Shown piece by piece: positions 7,561-14,140 of a stretch of 14,751 nt of DNA. Positions within the stretch are counted from its first letter, which is position 1. Each line of letters begins with the position of its first letter. The notes beneath the pieces are model-generated. The model was not told the DNA's origin, ran no database searches, and was given only the letters and a program-made list of their open reading frames with translations. Source of the DNA: JBDHTS01 sp044220535 (GTDB lineage Bacteria > Pseudomonadota > Alphaproteobacteria > Micavibrionales > Micavibrionaceae); contig JBGAQU010000069.1 in the NCBI GenBank assembly GCA_044220535.1, forward strand, positions 1-14,751. Direction: 5' to 3'. A program made the position numbers and the translations under genes.

Positions 7561-7573
7561 CAGGATATACGCC

Positions 7574-8053
7574 ATGTTTCGCCAAGTTCTTGTAACTGCA
7601 TTGTTTTTCTTCCTCGTAGCGATCGGCTCCGCCAAGGCGGATTCCAAGGTCGACGGCTTTGCCGGATGGGGGCCGGGGCATTGGGAGAAGGACGGCAAGT
7701 TCCAGCCCTATATCGAACACCCGACTCAGCCGCAGCATGAACAATGGCGCCGCGACCCGTGGCAGCCTTATCAGTGGGCGGCGCAATATGACGGCGGCGG
7801 GCAGCAGGTGATTGACGGGTTTTATCAATCGGACATCCTGCGCAAGCAGTATGTAAAGAACGGCACGCCAGCGGTGGATGTCGGGCCCGGTTTTTATATG
7901 CTGAGCGGCAACGACAAGCGTAAGGTCGCGGCGATGGTCGATTATGTTTACGGCATCACCAAGAACGATTTGTACGGTCTATATACGCTGTATGACTGGA
8001 ACAATCACAGGCCGGTCGGGACCTATACTCAGTATGGGTTACAGTTACAGTAG
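7574..8053 (+). CDS. Small exported protein of unknown function
   Basis: The protein is 159 residues. Residues 1-22 form a classic Sec signal peptide (MFRQVLVTALFFFLVAIGSAKA, likely cut before DSKVDG). The mature part is rich in Trp, Tyr, Gln and Gly (for example WGPGHWEKDGKFQPYIEHP and WRRDPWQPYQWAAQYDGG) and has no lipobox or membrane helix, so a periplasmic or secreted location is expected. AGGA lies eight bases before ATG. A longer TTG start at 7541 would run through the leader hairpin and is rejected. Its last nine bases overlap the end of the convergent gene 8045-8503. I do not recognise the family. Confidence 0.75.
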   Translation: MFRQVLVTALFFFLVAIGSAKADSKVDGFAGWGPGHWEKDGKFQPYIEHPTQPQHEQWRRDPWQPYQWAAQYDGGGQQVIDGFYQSDILRKQYVKNGTPAVDVGPGFYMLSGNDKRKVAAMVDYVYGITKNDLYGLYTLYDWNNHRPVGTYTQYGLQLQ

Positions 8054-8503
8054 AGTCAGAGGCAAAAACTCGATCCTGTAAGAATTCAGGTTGAATCCGG
8101 GCGGCAATTCGGATTTATCACTGCGCCATGGGTTATCTTTATCAGCAAAAGCATCCGCGATCAGATCGAATAGAGGTGTTGCAGAAGGCGCGTATTTCGT
8201 CGCTATGCGATGTATGAATTCCGTTGTCTCCTGAGGCCATCCTGCCGCCTCCAGTATCGGTCCATGGCAATCAAGATGGTTCTGAAGTGCTATTTCGTCC
8301 CATACATACAAGGCTCCGGAAAAAACGTTACAATCGCGTTCTGAAAACAGAAGAGTTTGCAAACCCTTCTGCTGCAGTTCGGATTGCATGTCCTCGACGG
8401 ATCGTCCGCATAACATGACAGTCTCTACAGGCAGATATCCAACCGGTTTATCGGGTCCCACCTCTGTCAGATCCCGTAAATAGTTCTGGATGTTTTCGGG
8501 CAT
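8045..8503 (-). CDS. Hypothetical protein translationally coupled to ilvC
   Basis: The protein is 152 residues and appears soluble, with no signal peptide or membrane helix. Features seen include an ILEAAGWPQETTEFIHRIATKY helix and a FDLIADAFADKDNPWRSD segment; none matches a family I know. Its ATG shares a base with the ilvC stop codon (TAATG, 8505-8501), and AGGA lies four bases upstream within ilvC. It should therefore be translated by ribosomes finishing ilvC. That tight link suggests co-expression with isoleucine/valine synthesis, but not necessarily a role in it. Confidence 0.7.
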   Translation of the reverse strand: MPENIQNYLRDLTEVGPDKPVGYLPVETVMLCGRSVEDMQSELQQKGLQTLLFSERDCNVFSGALYVWDEIALQNHLDCHGPILEAAGWPQETTEFIHRIATKYAPSATPLFDLIADAFADKDNPWRSDKSELPPGFNLNSYRIEFLPLTLL

Positions 8504-9576
8504 TAATTCCTGCTTTTATCCACCAGCTTGTTCTTGCCGATCCAGGGCATCATGGCGCGCAGGGATTCGCCGACCTGTTCGATTTTGTGTTCGGCGTGGT
8601 TGCGGCGGGTGGCCTTGAACATGGCTCCGCCGGACTTCATTTCCTGCACGAAATCGCGGGTGAATTTGCCGGACTGGATGTCCTTCAGTACGCGTTTCAT
8701 TTCGGCCTTCGTTTCATCGGTGACGATGCGCGGGCCGGTAACGTAGTCGCCGTATTCGGCGGTGTTGGAAATGGAATAGCGCATATTGGCCATGCCGCCT
8801 TCATAAAGAAGGTCGACGATCAGTTTGGTTTCATGCAGGCATTCGAAATACGCCATTTCAGGGGCGTATCCCGCCTCCACCAGCGTTTCGAAACCGGCGG
8901 TGATCAGATGGGTCAGGCCGCCGCAGAGAACGACCTGTTCGCCGAACAGGTCGGTTTCGCATTCTTCCTTGAAGGTCGTCTCAATCACGCCGGAACGGCC
9001 GCCGCCGACGGCGGAGGCGTAGGAGAGGGCAATGTCAAAAGCCTTGCCGGATTTATCCTGATGGATGGCGATCAGGCAGGGCACGCCGCCGCCTTTCTGG
9101 TATTCCGAGCGCACCGTGTGACCGGGGCCTTTGGGCGCGATCATGAACACGTCGAGGTCTTCGCGCGGTTCGATCAGGCTGAAATGGATGTTGAGGCCGT
9201 GGGCGAAGGCAAGCGCCGCGCCTTTTTTCATGTTTTCGGCCAGGCTGTCGCGGTAGAGATCGGCCTGGAGTTCGTCGGGGGTCAGCACCATGACGACATC
9301 GGCCCATTTCGCGGCCTCCGCCGGGTCCATCACTTCAAACCCTGCGTTTTTTGCCTTCGCCGTGGTTTTGGAGCCGGGGCGCAGGGCGATGCGGACATCC
9401 TTAACGCCGGAGTCTTTCAGGTTTTGCGCATGGGCGTGGCCCTGGCTGCCGTAGCCGACAATGACGACTTTTTTATTCTTGATCAGGTTCAGGTCGGCGT
9501 CGTTATCGTAATAAACGCGCATGGAGGTGGTGTTGGCGGGTGCTTTTGGCTTTTTGGCGGCGGTGCTCTGGCTCAT
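8503..9576 (-). CDS. ilvC: Ketol-acid reductoisomerase (class I, NADP-dependent)
   Basis: This enzyme converts 2-acetolactate or 2-aceto-2-hydroxybutyrate to the dihydroxy acid, the second common step of valine and isoleucine synthesis, using NADPH and Mg2+. The Rossmann loop VIVGYGSQGHAHA spans 38-50, the catalytic His is in FAHG (124-127), and the metal ligands are in DLFGE (209-213) and ECLHE (245-249). The length of 357 is typical for class I plus an 18-residue N-terminal extension (MSQSTAAKKPKAPANTTS). GAGGGA seven bases before the ATG at 9576 supports including that extension; the internal Met19 has no ribosome binding site. It is separated from ilvH by about 720 bases holding a lipoprotein gene and a repeat. 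Confidence 0.97.
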   Translation of the reverse strand: MSQSTAAKKPKAPANTTSMRVYYDNDADLNLIKNKKVVIVGYGSQGHAHAQNLKDSGVKDVRIALRPGSKTTAKAKNAGFEVMDPAEAAKWADVVMVLTPDELQADLYRDSLAENMKKGAALAFAHGLNIHFSLIEPREDLDVFMIAPKGPGHTVRSEYQKGGGVPCLIAIHQDKSGKAFDIALSYASAVGGGRSGVIETTFKEECETDLFGEQVVLCGGLTHLITAGFETLVEAGYAPEMAYFECLHETKLIVDLLYEGGMANMRYSISNTAEYGDYVTGPRIVTDETKAEMKRVLKDIQSGKFTRDFVQEMKSGGAMFKATRRNHAEHKIEQVGESLRAMMPWIGKNKLVDKSRN

Positions 9577-9644
9577 GGTATAATCCCTCTATCGGCTTGT
9601 TTTCCTGACGTTAAACGCAATAGGCTGCGCGGGTAAAGAAATAT

Positions 9645-10058
9645 TTACTGTCTCATGCCCTTTGCCACGGCCGTGTCGAGTTTGATGAAGTCTTCGGCGT
9701 CGCCTTCAATTTTGTCGCCGGCCTTGCCGAGGATTTTGTCGCCGACCTGGACGCGGCTGATCATGGCGTTGTGGCTGGAATTCATAGGGCCGAAGGATTC
9801 TTCGAACAGGCAGTCGTAGGTCTGGGCGTTGTCGGGGTCGTCTTTCAGATAGGCCGTCAGGACGATATGGCGTTGGCCGGGTTCGGGGCTGCTAAAGGCG
9901 GGGGTGAATTTGTCGATGGTCTGGCCGTCCTCCAGCAGGGTTTCGACGCCGGTCTTACAGCCATTGGCGAGTTTCGCATCGGCCTGTTCGCGAGTGACGC
10001 AGGCGGTGAGGGCGAGTGCGGCGAGGCAGAGAAGAGATGTGGATACGAAGCGTTTCAG
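9645..10058 (-). CDS. Small lipoprotein with an apparent CTG start
   Basis: The N-terminus (L/M)KRFVSTSLLCLAALALTAC is a lipoprotein signal with lipobox LTAC, giving lipid-modified Cys20. The mature 118 residues contain KLANGCKTGVETLLEDG, a YDCLFEESFGP segment and an Ala/Lys/Asp-rich tail; the function is unknown. The only well-placed start is CTG at 10058, with AAAAGGA ending six bases upstream, where related lipoproteins would have ATG. A longer frame from GTG 10178 adds 40 residues, largely encoded by the repeat next to it, and lacks a convincing ribosome binding site. The gene lies between ilvH and ilvC on the same strand. Confidence 0.7.
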   Translation of the reverse strand: MKRFVSTSLLCLAALALTACVTREQADAKLANGCKTGVETLLEDGQTIDKFTPAFSSPEPGQRHIVLTAYLKDDPDNAQTYDCLFEESFGPMNSSHNAMISRVQVGDKILGKAGDKIEGDAEDFIKLDTAVAKGMRQ

Positions 10059-10096
10059 ATATGATCCTTTTAGAATTTGAAGTGACGGGTTTAAAG

Positions 10097-10285
10097 TTTT
10101 CACCGCAGAGGCGCAGAGGACGCAGAGAAGAAAGAAGGTTTTTAACACGAAGGCCACGAAGGTGATCACGAAGATCACAAAGGCTTCGCGCGCTTCGTGT
10201 CCTTTTTCGTGATCTTCGTGTTAGACTTTAAGTCTTCTTGCCTGCGGCGCTTAACTCTGTGTTCTCTGCGTCTCTGCGGTGAAAA
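10097..10285. repeat. Long imperfect palindromic repeat (MITE-like intergenic element)
   Basis: The outer arms are TTTTCACCGCAGAG (10097-10110) and CTCTGCGGTGAAAA (10272-10285), perfectly inverted and extended inward with mismatches. The inner arms include CACGAAGATCAC (10167-10178), perfectly inverted at 10209-10220, and AACACGAAG (10144-10152), inverted at 10214-10222. A further small palindrome AGACTT-T-AAGTCT lies at 10223-10235. Direct reiterations of CACGAAG and CGCAGAG run through the arms. The element encodes no transposase and fills the space between ilvH and the lipoprotein gene. It has the form of a non-autonomous mobile or intergenic hairpin repeat. Confidence 0.75.
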
Positions 10286-10296
10286 TCCTTTGTTTT

Positions 10297-10851
10297 TTAA
10301 TCCAGGTCGCCCATGGCGTGTTCGCCGCGGGTGATGGCGGCGACGCCGGTGCGGCTGATGTCGACTAATCCTAACGGCACCATCAGGTTGACGAAGGCGC
10401 CGATTTTTTCGGGGGCGCCGGTGATTTCGAAGACGAAGGATTCCAGCGTGGAATCGACGACGCGGGCGCGGAAGACATCGGCGATCTGCAGGGCTTCGAG
10501 GCGCTTGTCGCCGGTGCCCGCGACCTTGATCAGCGCGAGTTCGCGGGCGACATGCGGGCCTTCCAGGGTGAGGTCGGAGACCTGGCGCACGGGGACCAGG
10601 CGTTCGAGCTGGTTGCGGATCTGTTCGATCACGATATCGGTGCCGGAGACAACGATGGTGATGCGTGAAAGATGGCGGGCATGGTCAATTTCCGACGCGG
10701 TCAGGCTTTCGATGTTATAGCCGCGGCCGGAAAACAGGCCGAGGATGCGGGCCAGCACGCCGGGTTCGTTATCCGCCAGGATGCCGAGCGTATGCACGGC
10801 CATTTTTTCTTCGCGTGGCGCATCGCCATAGACGGATTGGTTTTTGGGCAT
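10297..10851 (-). CDS. ilvH: Acetolactate synthase small (regulatory) subunit
   Basis: The protein is 184 residues. The N-terminal ACT domain (about 17-92) begins MAVHTLGILADNEPGVLARILGLFSGRGYNIESLTAS, the hallmark of IlvH/IlvN, and binds valine for feedback control. The C-terminal domain (about 95-180) contains RELALIKVAGTGDKRLE and FVFEITGAPEKIGAFVNLMVPLG. It activates the catalytic subunit IlvB, whose gene is 3.3 kb away at the window end rather than adjacent. AGGAG eight bases before ATG supports the start, leaving a 16-residue extension before the ACT domain. It follows the small TGPKT gene by 30 bases and probably uses that gene's promoter. Confidence 0.95.
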   Translation of the reverse strand: MPKNQSVYGDAPREEKMAVHTLGILADNEPGVLARILGLFSGRGYNIESLTASEIDHARHLSRITIVVSGTDIVIEQIRNQLERLVPVRQVSDLTLEGPHVARELALIKVAGTGDKRLEALQIADVFRARVVDSTLESFVFEITGAPEKIGAFVNLMVPLGLVDISRTGVAAITRGEHAMGDLD

Positions 10852-10881
10852 AGATGGGGCTCCTGAATATTCTAACCGACA

Positions 10882-11220
10882 CTATAGCGTGTCCTTTAGT
10901 TCGTTTTGCGAAAAAAATGCACTGTTTTCACAACCGACTGATTCATAAGCGATTCCGCTATACTTCAATTGCGCGAGGGCGAAAGCCTCCTGCCCGTGCG
11001 GGTCGGTGATCAGCAGCCGGGCGAGGCGCATGAATGCGCGCTGGTGCCTGAGCAGGTCGTTGGCCCGTTGCATGAGCAGGCTGCGGTCGCCGTGCTTCAG
11101 CGCATTCAGACGGGAGCGGCTTTTGCCCTCGGCGGTTTTGGGGCCGGTGGATTTTTTCCAGGGTTTTGAGGCTTTGAGCCGGGCGGATTGAGCGGCGCGG
11201 CGTTCTTGTGTCCATGTCAT
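10882..11220 (-). CDS. Small basic protein with STGPKT-EGK-NALKHG motif
   Basis: The protein is 112 residues. A Lys/Arg/Ala-rich N-terminus leads into KSTGPKTAEGKSRSRLNALKHG (residues 23-44), a motif I recognise from many short uncharacterised bacterial proteins, usually near the N-terminus. A helical region with DLLRHQRAFMRLARLL follows. The basic motif could bind nucleic acid, but no function is established that I can name. The start has a near-perfect AAGGAGG nine bases upstream and a strong sigma-70 promoter. It is the first gene of a probable transcript with ilvH. Confidence 0.75.
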   Translation of the reverse strand: MTWTQERRAAQSARLKASKPWKKSTGPKTAEGKSRSRLNALKHGDRSLLMQRANDLLRHQRAFMRLARLLITDPHGQEAFALAQLKYSGIAYESVGCENSAFFSQNELKDTL

Positions 11221-11241
11221 TGTGTCGTTCCTCCTTGGGAG

Positions 11242-11270
11242 ATTGTAGGAATAAAATCCTTATTTGTCAA
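11242..11270 (-). promoter_or_regulatory. Strong sigma-70 promoter for the TGPKT gene and ilvH
   Basis: On the minus strand, TTGACA (11265-11270, perfect) and TACAAT (11242-11247, 5 of 6) are separated by exactly 17 bases. Transcription would begin near 11235, leaving a short leader with AAGGAGG before the ATG at 11220. With only 30 bases between the TGPKT gene and ilvH, this is the most likely source of ilvH transcription. Confidence 0.75.
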
Positions 11271-11280
11271 GATGATCTTG
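11268..11280. promoter_or_regulatory. Palindrome overlapping the -35 box, operator candidate
   Basis: CAAGAT-G-ATCTTG is a perfect inverted repeat with 6-base arms. It covers part of the TTGACA box (11265-11270) and extends upstream of it. A bound dimer here would block the ilvH-direction promoter. The binding protein is unknown. Confidence 0.4.
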
Positions 11281-11330
11281 GCGCAAGGGTACAGAAACTT
11301 AGAAAAAATTTTAGAAATTTATTGCAAATA

Positions 11331-11352
11331 TTGTATTCATGTATTAATACAA
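11331..11352. promoter_or_regulatory. Inverted repeat upstream of the nucleoside cassette
   Basis: TTGTATT and AATACAA (7-base arms, 8-base spacer) flank the site, and a perfect 12-base palindrome TGTATTAATACA lies inside it at 11340-11351. It sits in an A+T-rich stretch about 100 bases before the cassette's first gene. A possible plus-strand promoter, TTGCAA (11322-11327) with TAATAC (11345-11350) at 17-base spacing, overlaps it, which fits an operator. The promoter match is modest. Confidence 0.4.
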
Positions 11353-11454
11353 TAACACATGATATTTTATTTCATTCATCATATTGGAAAAAAGTAGGGG
11401 CAGCAGGCGCCAGCTGTCCGGGTTGCCGTTCCTGTAATGATAGAAAGAAAAAAT

Positions 11455-12327
11455 ATGTCTGTTCCCTATGTTATGACGGATGATCTTGTTTTGGCTTCGC
11501 GCGCATTTGAAAAAGCGGCGGGCGCCAGAATGCCCTCCAGTCGTTCCTGCGGTATTTACGGGAGGGCGTTAAAGGCGGCTTTGCGAAAGATATTTCAAAA
11601 GGTGGATGTGATCGGTTCCGATGAAATCTCCGGTTTTTTTAACAGGGCGGCGGCTGTTTCGCCCATGCCGCTGGCCAGTCTGTCGGAACTGTCGCAAAGC
11701 ATACCTGAAACCATGATGCTGCGGCTGTCGCGCGGCGTGGACGAGAGCATGCGGCCGCTGGGGCTTGTGGCGCGCGACAATTCCGCGGAATCGCCTGCGC
11801 GGCAATTTGAAAGGCTGGCCGCGACATTGAAGCAATCCGGTAGCAGGGAACTGGCCATTCTGGATGATGTGATTTTTTCGGGCGGGAGCCTTCTGCAGGT
11901 TGCTGCTGAACTTTCCGGATCAGGATTGCGTGTGCGCCGTGCCTATGCGGTGGCCGCCATTGCCGGCGGCGCGGCCCGGCTGAACGAAAACGGCATCGAG
12001 ACGGTCAGCGCGCGGTTGTATCCCAGCGTGATCGACGAGATATGCGCGCGCGATATCGTGCCGGGGGTTTACTCAGGCGGCCGGACATGCCGCATGGCGG
12101 ACGGCACGATCCGGTCCGTGCCTTATCTGTCGGCCTATGGCGGGGATTCGGAACGGTGGGCATCCATCCCCGCGGATCAAAGCGCGGCATTTTCCGAAGC
12201 CTGCGAGCGGGTAGCGCGACAATACTGGCGGGAGGCATCGCGTCTGAACGGGCGGATCATCGGCGACCGGGAACTGAACAGGCCCTTATTGCGCGGATCC
12301 ATTACCGCGTTACAATCAGCACCATGA
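11455..12327 (+). CDS. Phosphoribosyltransferase-like protein, first gene of nucleoside cassette
   Basis: The protein is 290 residues from the ATG at 11455, or 296 from 11437; the later start has a weak purine-rich AGAAAGA upstream and the earlier has none. Residues 134-145, AILDDVIFSGGS, match the PRPP-binding motif of type I phosphoribosyltransferases, in which hydrophobic residues precede DD and a T/S-GG-T/S loop holds the phosphate. The flanking beta-alpha pattern (GLVARDN before it, VRRAYAVAAIAGG after it) agrees. A C-terminal extension contains RDIVPGVYSGGR, VPYLSAYGG, WASIP and an aromatic/charged helix, which may form the base-binding part. Such enzymes join PRPP to a base; the base is unknown. 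Its TGA overlaps the next ATG. Confidence 0.75.
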   Translation: MSVPYVMTDDLVLASRAFEKAAGARMPSSRSCGIYGRALKAALRKIFQKVDVIGSDEISGFFNRAAAVSPMPLASLSELSQSIPETMMLRLSRGVDESMRPLGLVARDNSAESPARQFERLAATLKQSGSRELAILDDVIFSGGSLLQVAAELSGSGLRVRRAYAVAAIAGGAARLNENGIETVSARLYPSVIDEICARDIVPGVYSGGRTCRMADGTIRSVPYLSAYGGDSERWASIPADQSAAFSEACERVARQYWREASRLNGRIIGDRELNRPLLRGSITALQSAP

Positions 12328-13346
12328 AAGCCGTATCCTTCCATTACGATTGCGACCCGGGGCAGGACGATGCGGTTGCGCTGCTGTACGGGCTGGCCTG
12401 TCCGTCCATCGCGATCGAAAGCGTTTCCGTGGTCGGCGGGAATGCCAGCGTGGAGGACTGCGCTTTTAACGCTCTGCGTATTCTGGCGCTGGCCGGGCGG
12501 ACGAATGTTCCCGTTTATAAAGGCGCGCAAAAGCCGCTGGTCCGCGCATTGAAAACATTGCCCGAAGTATTCGGGCCGGACGGGCTGGCAGGGGGTGAAG
12601 GGCTTCCGGCATCGGCCCGTGCGGTGGAGCCAGAAAGCGCGGCGGATTATCTGGAGCGTCTGTTGTCCGGTTCCGCGCAGCCGGTCAATATCTGCGCGAC
12701 GGGGCCGCTGACCAATCTGGCGCTGGTGCTGCGGAAAAAGCCGGAACTGGCGGAGAACATCGCGCAGCTGGTGCTGATGGGCGGTTGCCCGTATCCCGAG
12801 CCCCTGCGCGGCGAAATGGGGAATTTTACGCCCGAAGGCGCATCGGGGAAGGCGGAATATAATTTCGGCGTCGATCCGGAAGCCGCCGCCATCGTTCTGG
12901 ACAGCGGCATTCGCGAAATCACTATGATCGGGCTGAACGTGACGCGCATGGCGCTGTATGGCGCGGCCCTTGACCGGTCCTTGCGGGGATTGGGAAATCC
13001 GGTGGCCATGGCGGCGGCAGACATTCTGGCGGCGGTCGGAGCGGAAGATCAAACGGATTATCAGGTTTATAAAACATCGGCGGACGACCCGGTCAGGGCC
13101 ATGCATGACGTGTTGGCCTTTGCATGGATAGACAGGCCGGGCCTGTTTAAAACAGAAAAGGTATGGCTTCAATATTATACGGGGGAGAATGGCAGCGTGC
13201 CGGGCCAATGCAAGCCGGTGGCGGAGAAGATGCAGGGCGCTGGCCGTTATCCGATTCGTGTTGCCGTGTCGATGGATATGCAGGGCCTGAATGCCCGCAT
13301 TGTTGAGATATTCAGACATTACAATCACAGAACCGTGGCCGCATGA
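12324..13346 (+). CDS. Inosine-uridine-type nucleoside N-ribohydrolase
   Basis: The protein is 340 residues, with every hallmark of the family in place. The calcium-binding DCDPGQDD is at 9-16 (family DxDPGxDD), Asn40 lies in VVGGN, ATGPLTN is at 125-131, MGG at 152-154, AEYNFGVDPEAA at 177-188, and the C-terminal His-Asp pair at 261-262 in HDVLA. The family hydrolyses N-ribosides to base plus ribose, so this copy should be active; the substrate range is not readable. There is no signal peptide, so it is cytoplasmic. The start at 12324 is set by the family N-terminus and by an ATGA overlap with the upstream stop. Its own stop overlaps the next gene in a second ATGA. Confidence 0.92.
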   Translation: MKAVSFHYDCDPGQDDAVALLYGLACPSIAIESVSVVGGNASVEDCAFNALRILALAGRTNVPVYKGAQKPLVRALKTLPEVFGPDGLAGGEGLPASARAVEPESAADYLERLLSGSAQPVNICATGPLTNLALVLRKKPELAENIAQLVLMGGCPYPEPLRGEMGNFTPEGASGKAEYNFGVDPEAAAIVLDSGIREITMIGLNVTRMALYGAALDRSLRGLGNPVAMAAADILAAVGAEDQTDYQVYKTSADDPVRAMHDVLAFAWIDRPGLFKTEKVWLQYYTGENGSVPGQCKPVAEKMQGAGRYPIRVAVSMDMQGLNARIVEIFRHYNHRTVAA

Positions 13347-14125
13347 AAAAGGACGATCTGGAACGCCTACTGGATGGCATGGAGACGGCGGCGCGTGCAG
13401 GCGGCGCATTGCTGCGCGATCTGTTTCGCGAACCTGCCGGTCTGCAGATCAGTGAAAAGACGCGCAAAAACCATTTGCCCGATTTTGTTTCGCAGGCGGA
13501 CCGCGATGCGGAAAGCCTGATCCGGGCGCAGCTTTCAAAGGATTTTCCGTCCATCGGTTTTGTCGGAGAGGAAGGCGGAGGCGCGCAGGCGGAAGCTTAT
13601 TTTCTGGCCGACCCGCTGGACGGAACGCGCAATTACGTGATGGGAAAGCCGCAATACGCGGTCAGCCTTGCGTTTATATGGCGCGATACGGTTATGGCGT
13701 CCGTTCTGTATGCACCCGAGCAGGATGTCATGATCCGCGCCGGGAAAGATATGGGGTGCCGGATTAACAACCGGCCAGTAACAGCGACCGTAAAAACGGT
13801 CGATGAGGTTTTGCTGGATGCGGAGATCAATATGATGGACAGGGACTCCATGGCGGCACTGATGCGCCTTGCGCCGCTGGTTTCGGTGCGCAAGAACGGA
13901 TCGACCGTATGGACGGCGACGGAAATGATTGCAGGGCGCGGGTGTCAGGCGGTCCTGTCAGATAATCTGGAGCCGCATGACATCGCGGGTTGCCAGCTGG
14001 CGCTGGCGGAAGCAGGGTTTGGTGTTTGTGGTTGGGACGGGAAGGCGGTGACGACAGTGACACGGACATTATTCTCCGCGCCCCCGGGCGCGTTTGAGGT
14101 TATGACGCGGGCGCTCTGCCTGTAA
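13343..14125 (+). CDS. Inositol monophosphatase-family phosphatase
   Basis: The protein is 260 residues, typical for the family. Metal-site motifs are complete: DFVSQAD (47-53), GEE (75-77), ADPLDGTRN (89-97, with Asp90, Asp93 and Thr95), and PHD with Asp213 in place of the usual P-W-D. This Mg2+-dependent, lithium-sensitive family includes myo-inositol monophosphatase, CysQ/PAP phosphatase, SuhB, histidinol phosphatase and fructose bisphosphatase, and sequence alone does not settle the substrate here. The gene starts in an ATGA overlap with the nucleoside hydrolase gene, so a phosphorylated nucleoside, ribose phosphate or related compound is plausible by context. It converges on ilvB with 15 bases between stops. 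Confidence 0.9.
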   Translation: MKKDDLERLLDGMETAARAGGALLRDLFREPAGLQISEKTRKNHLPDFVSQADRDAESLIRAQLSKDFPSIGFVGEEGGGAQAEAYFLADPLDGTRNYVMGKPQYAVSLAFIWRDTVMASVLYAPEQDVMIRAGKDMGCRINNRPVTATVKTVDEVLLDAEINMMDRDSMAALMRLAPLVSVRKNGSTVWTATEMIAGRGCQAVLSDNLEPHDIAGCQLALAEAGFGVCGWDGKAVTTVTRTLFSAPPGAFEVMTRALCL

Positions 14126-14140
14126 ATTTAGTCGAAAAAA

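Noticed and set aside
9505..9522. Internal ilvC start at Met19
   Set aside because: No ribosome binding site precedes it, whereas GAGGGA is well placed before the ATG at 9576.
8587..9636. Plus-strand open frame (349 codons) opposite ilvC
   Set aside because: IlvC on the other strand is certain; the translation is a Gly/Ala/Val/Phe-rich shadow.
10097..10285. CRISPR array
   Set aside because: The repeats are inverted and nested, with no regular spacers and no cas genes.
12177..13409. Long minus-strand open frame (410 codons) opposite the nucleoside hydrolase
   Set aside because: It is the complement of a gene with all catalytic motifs, its protein is low-complexity His/Arg/Gln-rich, and it matches no family.
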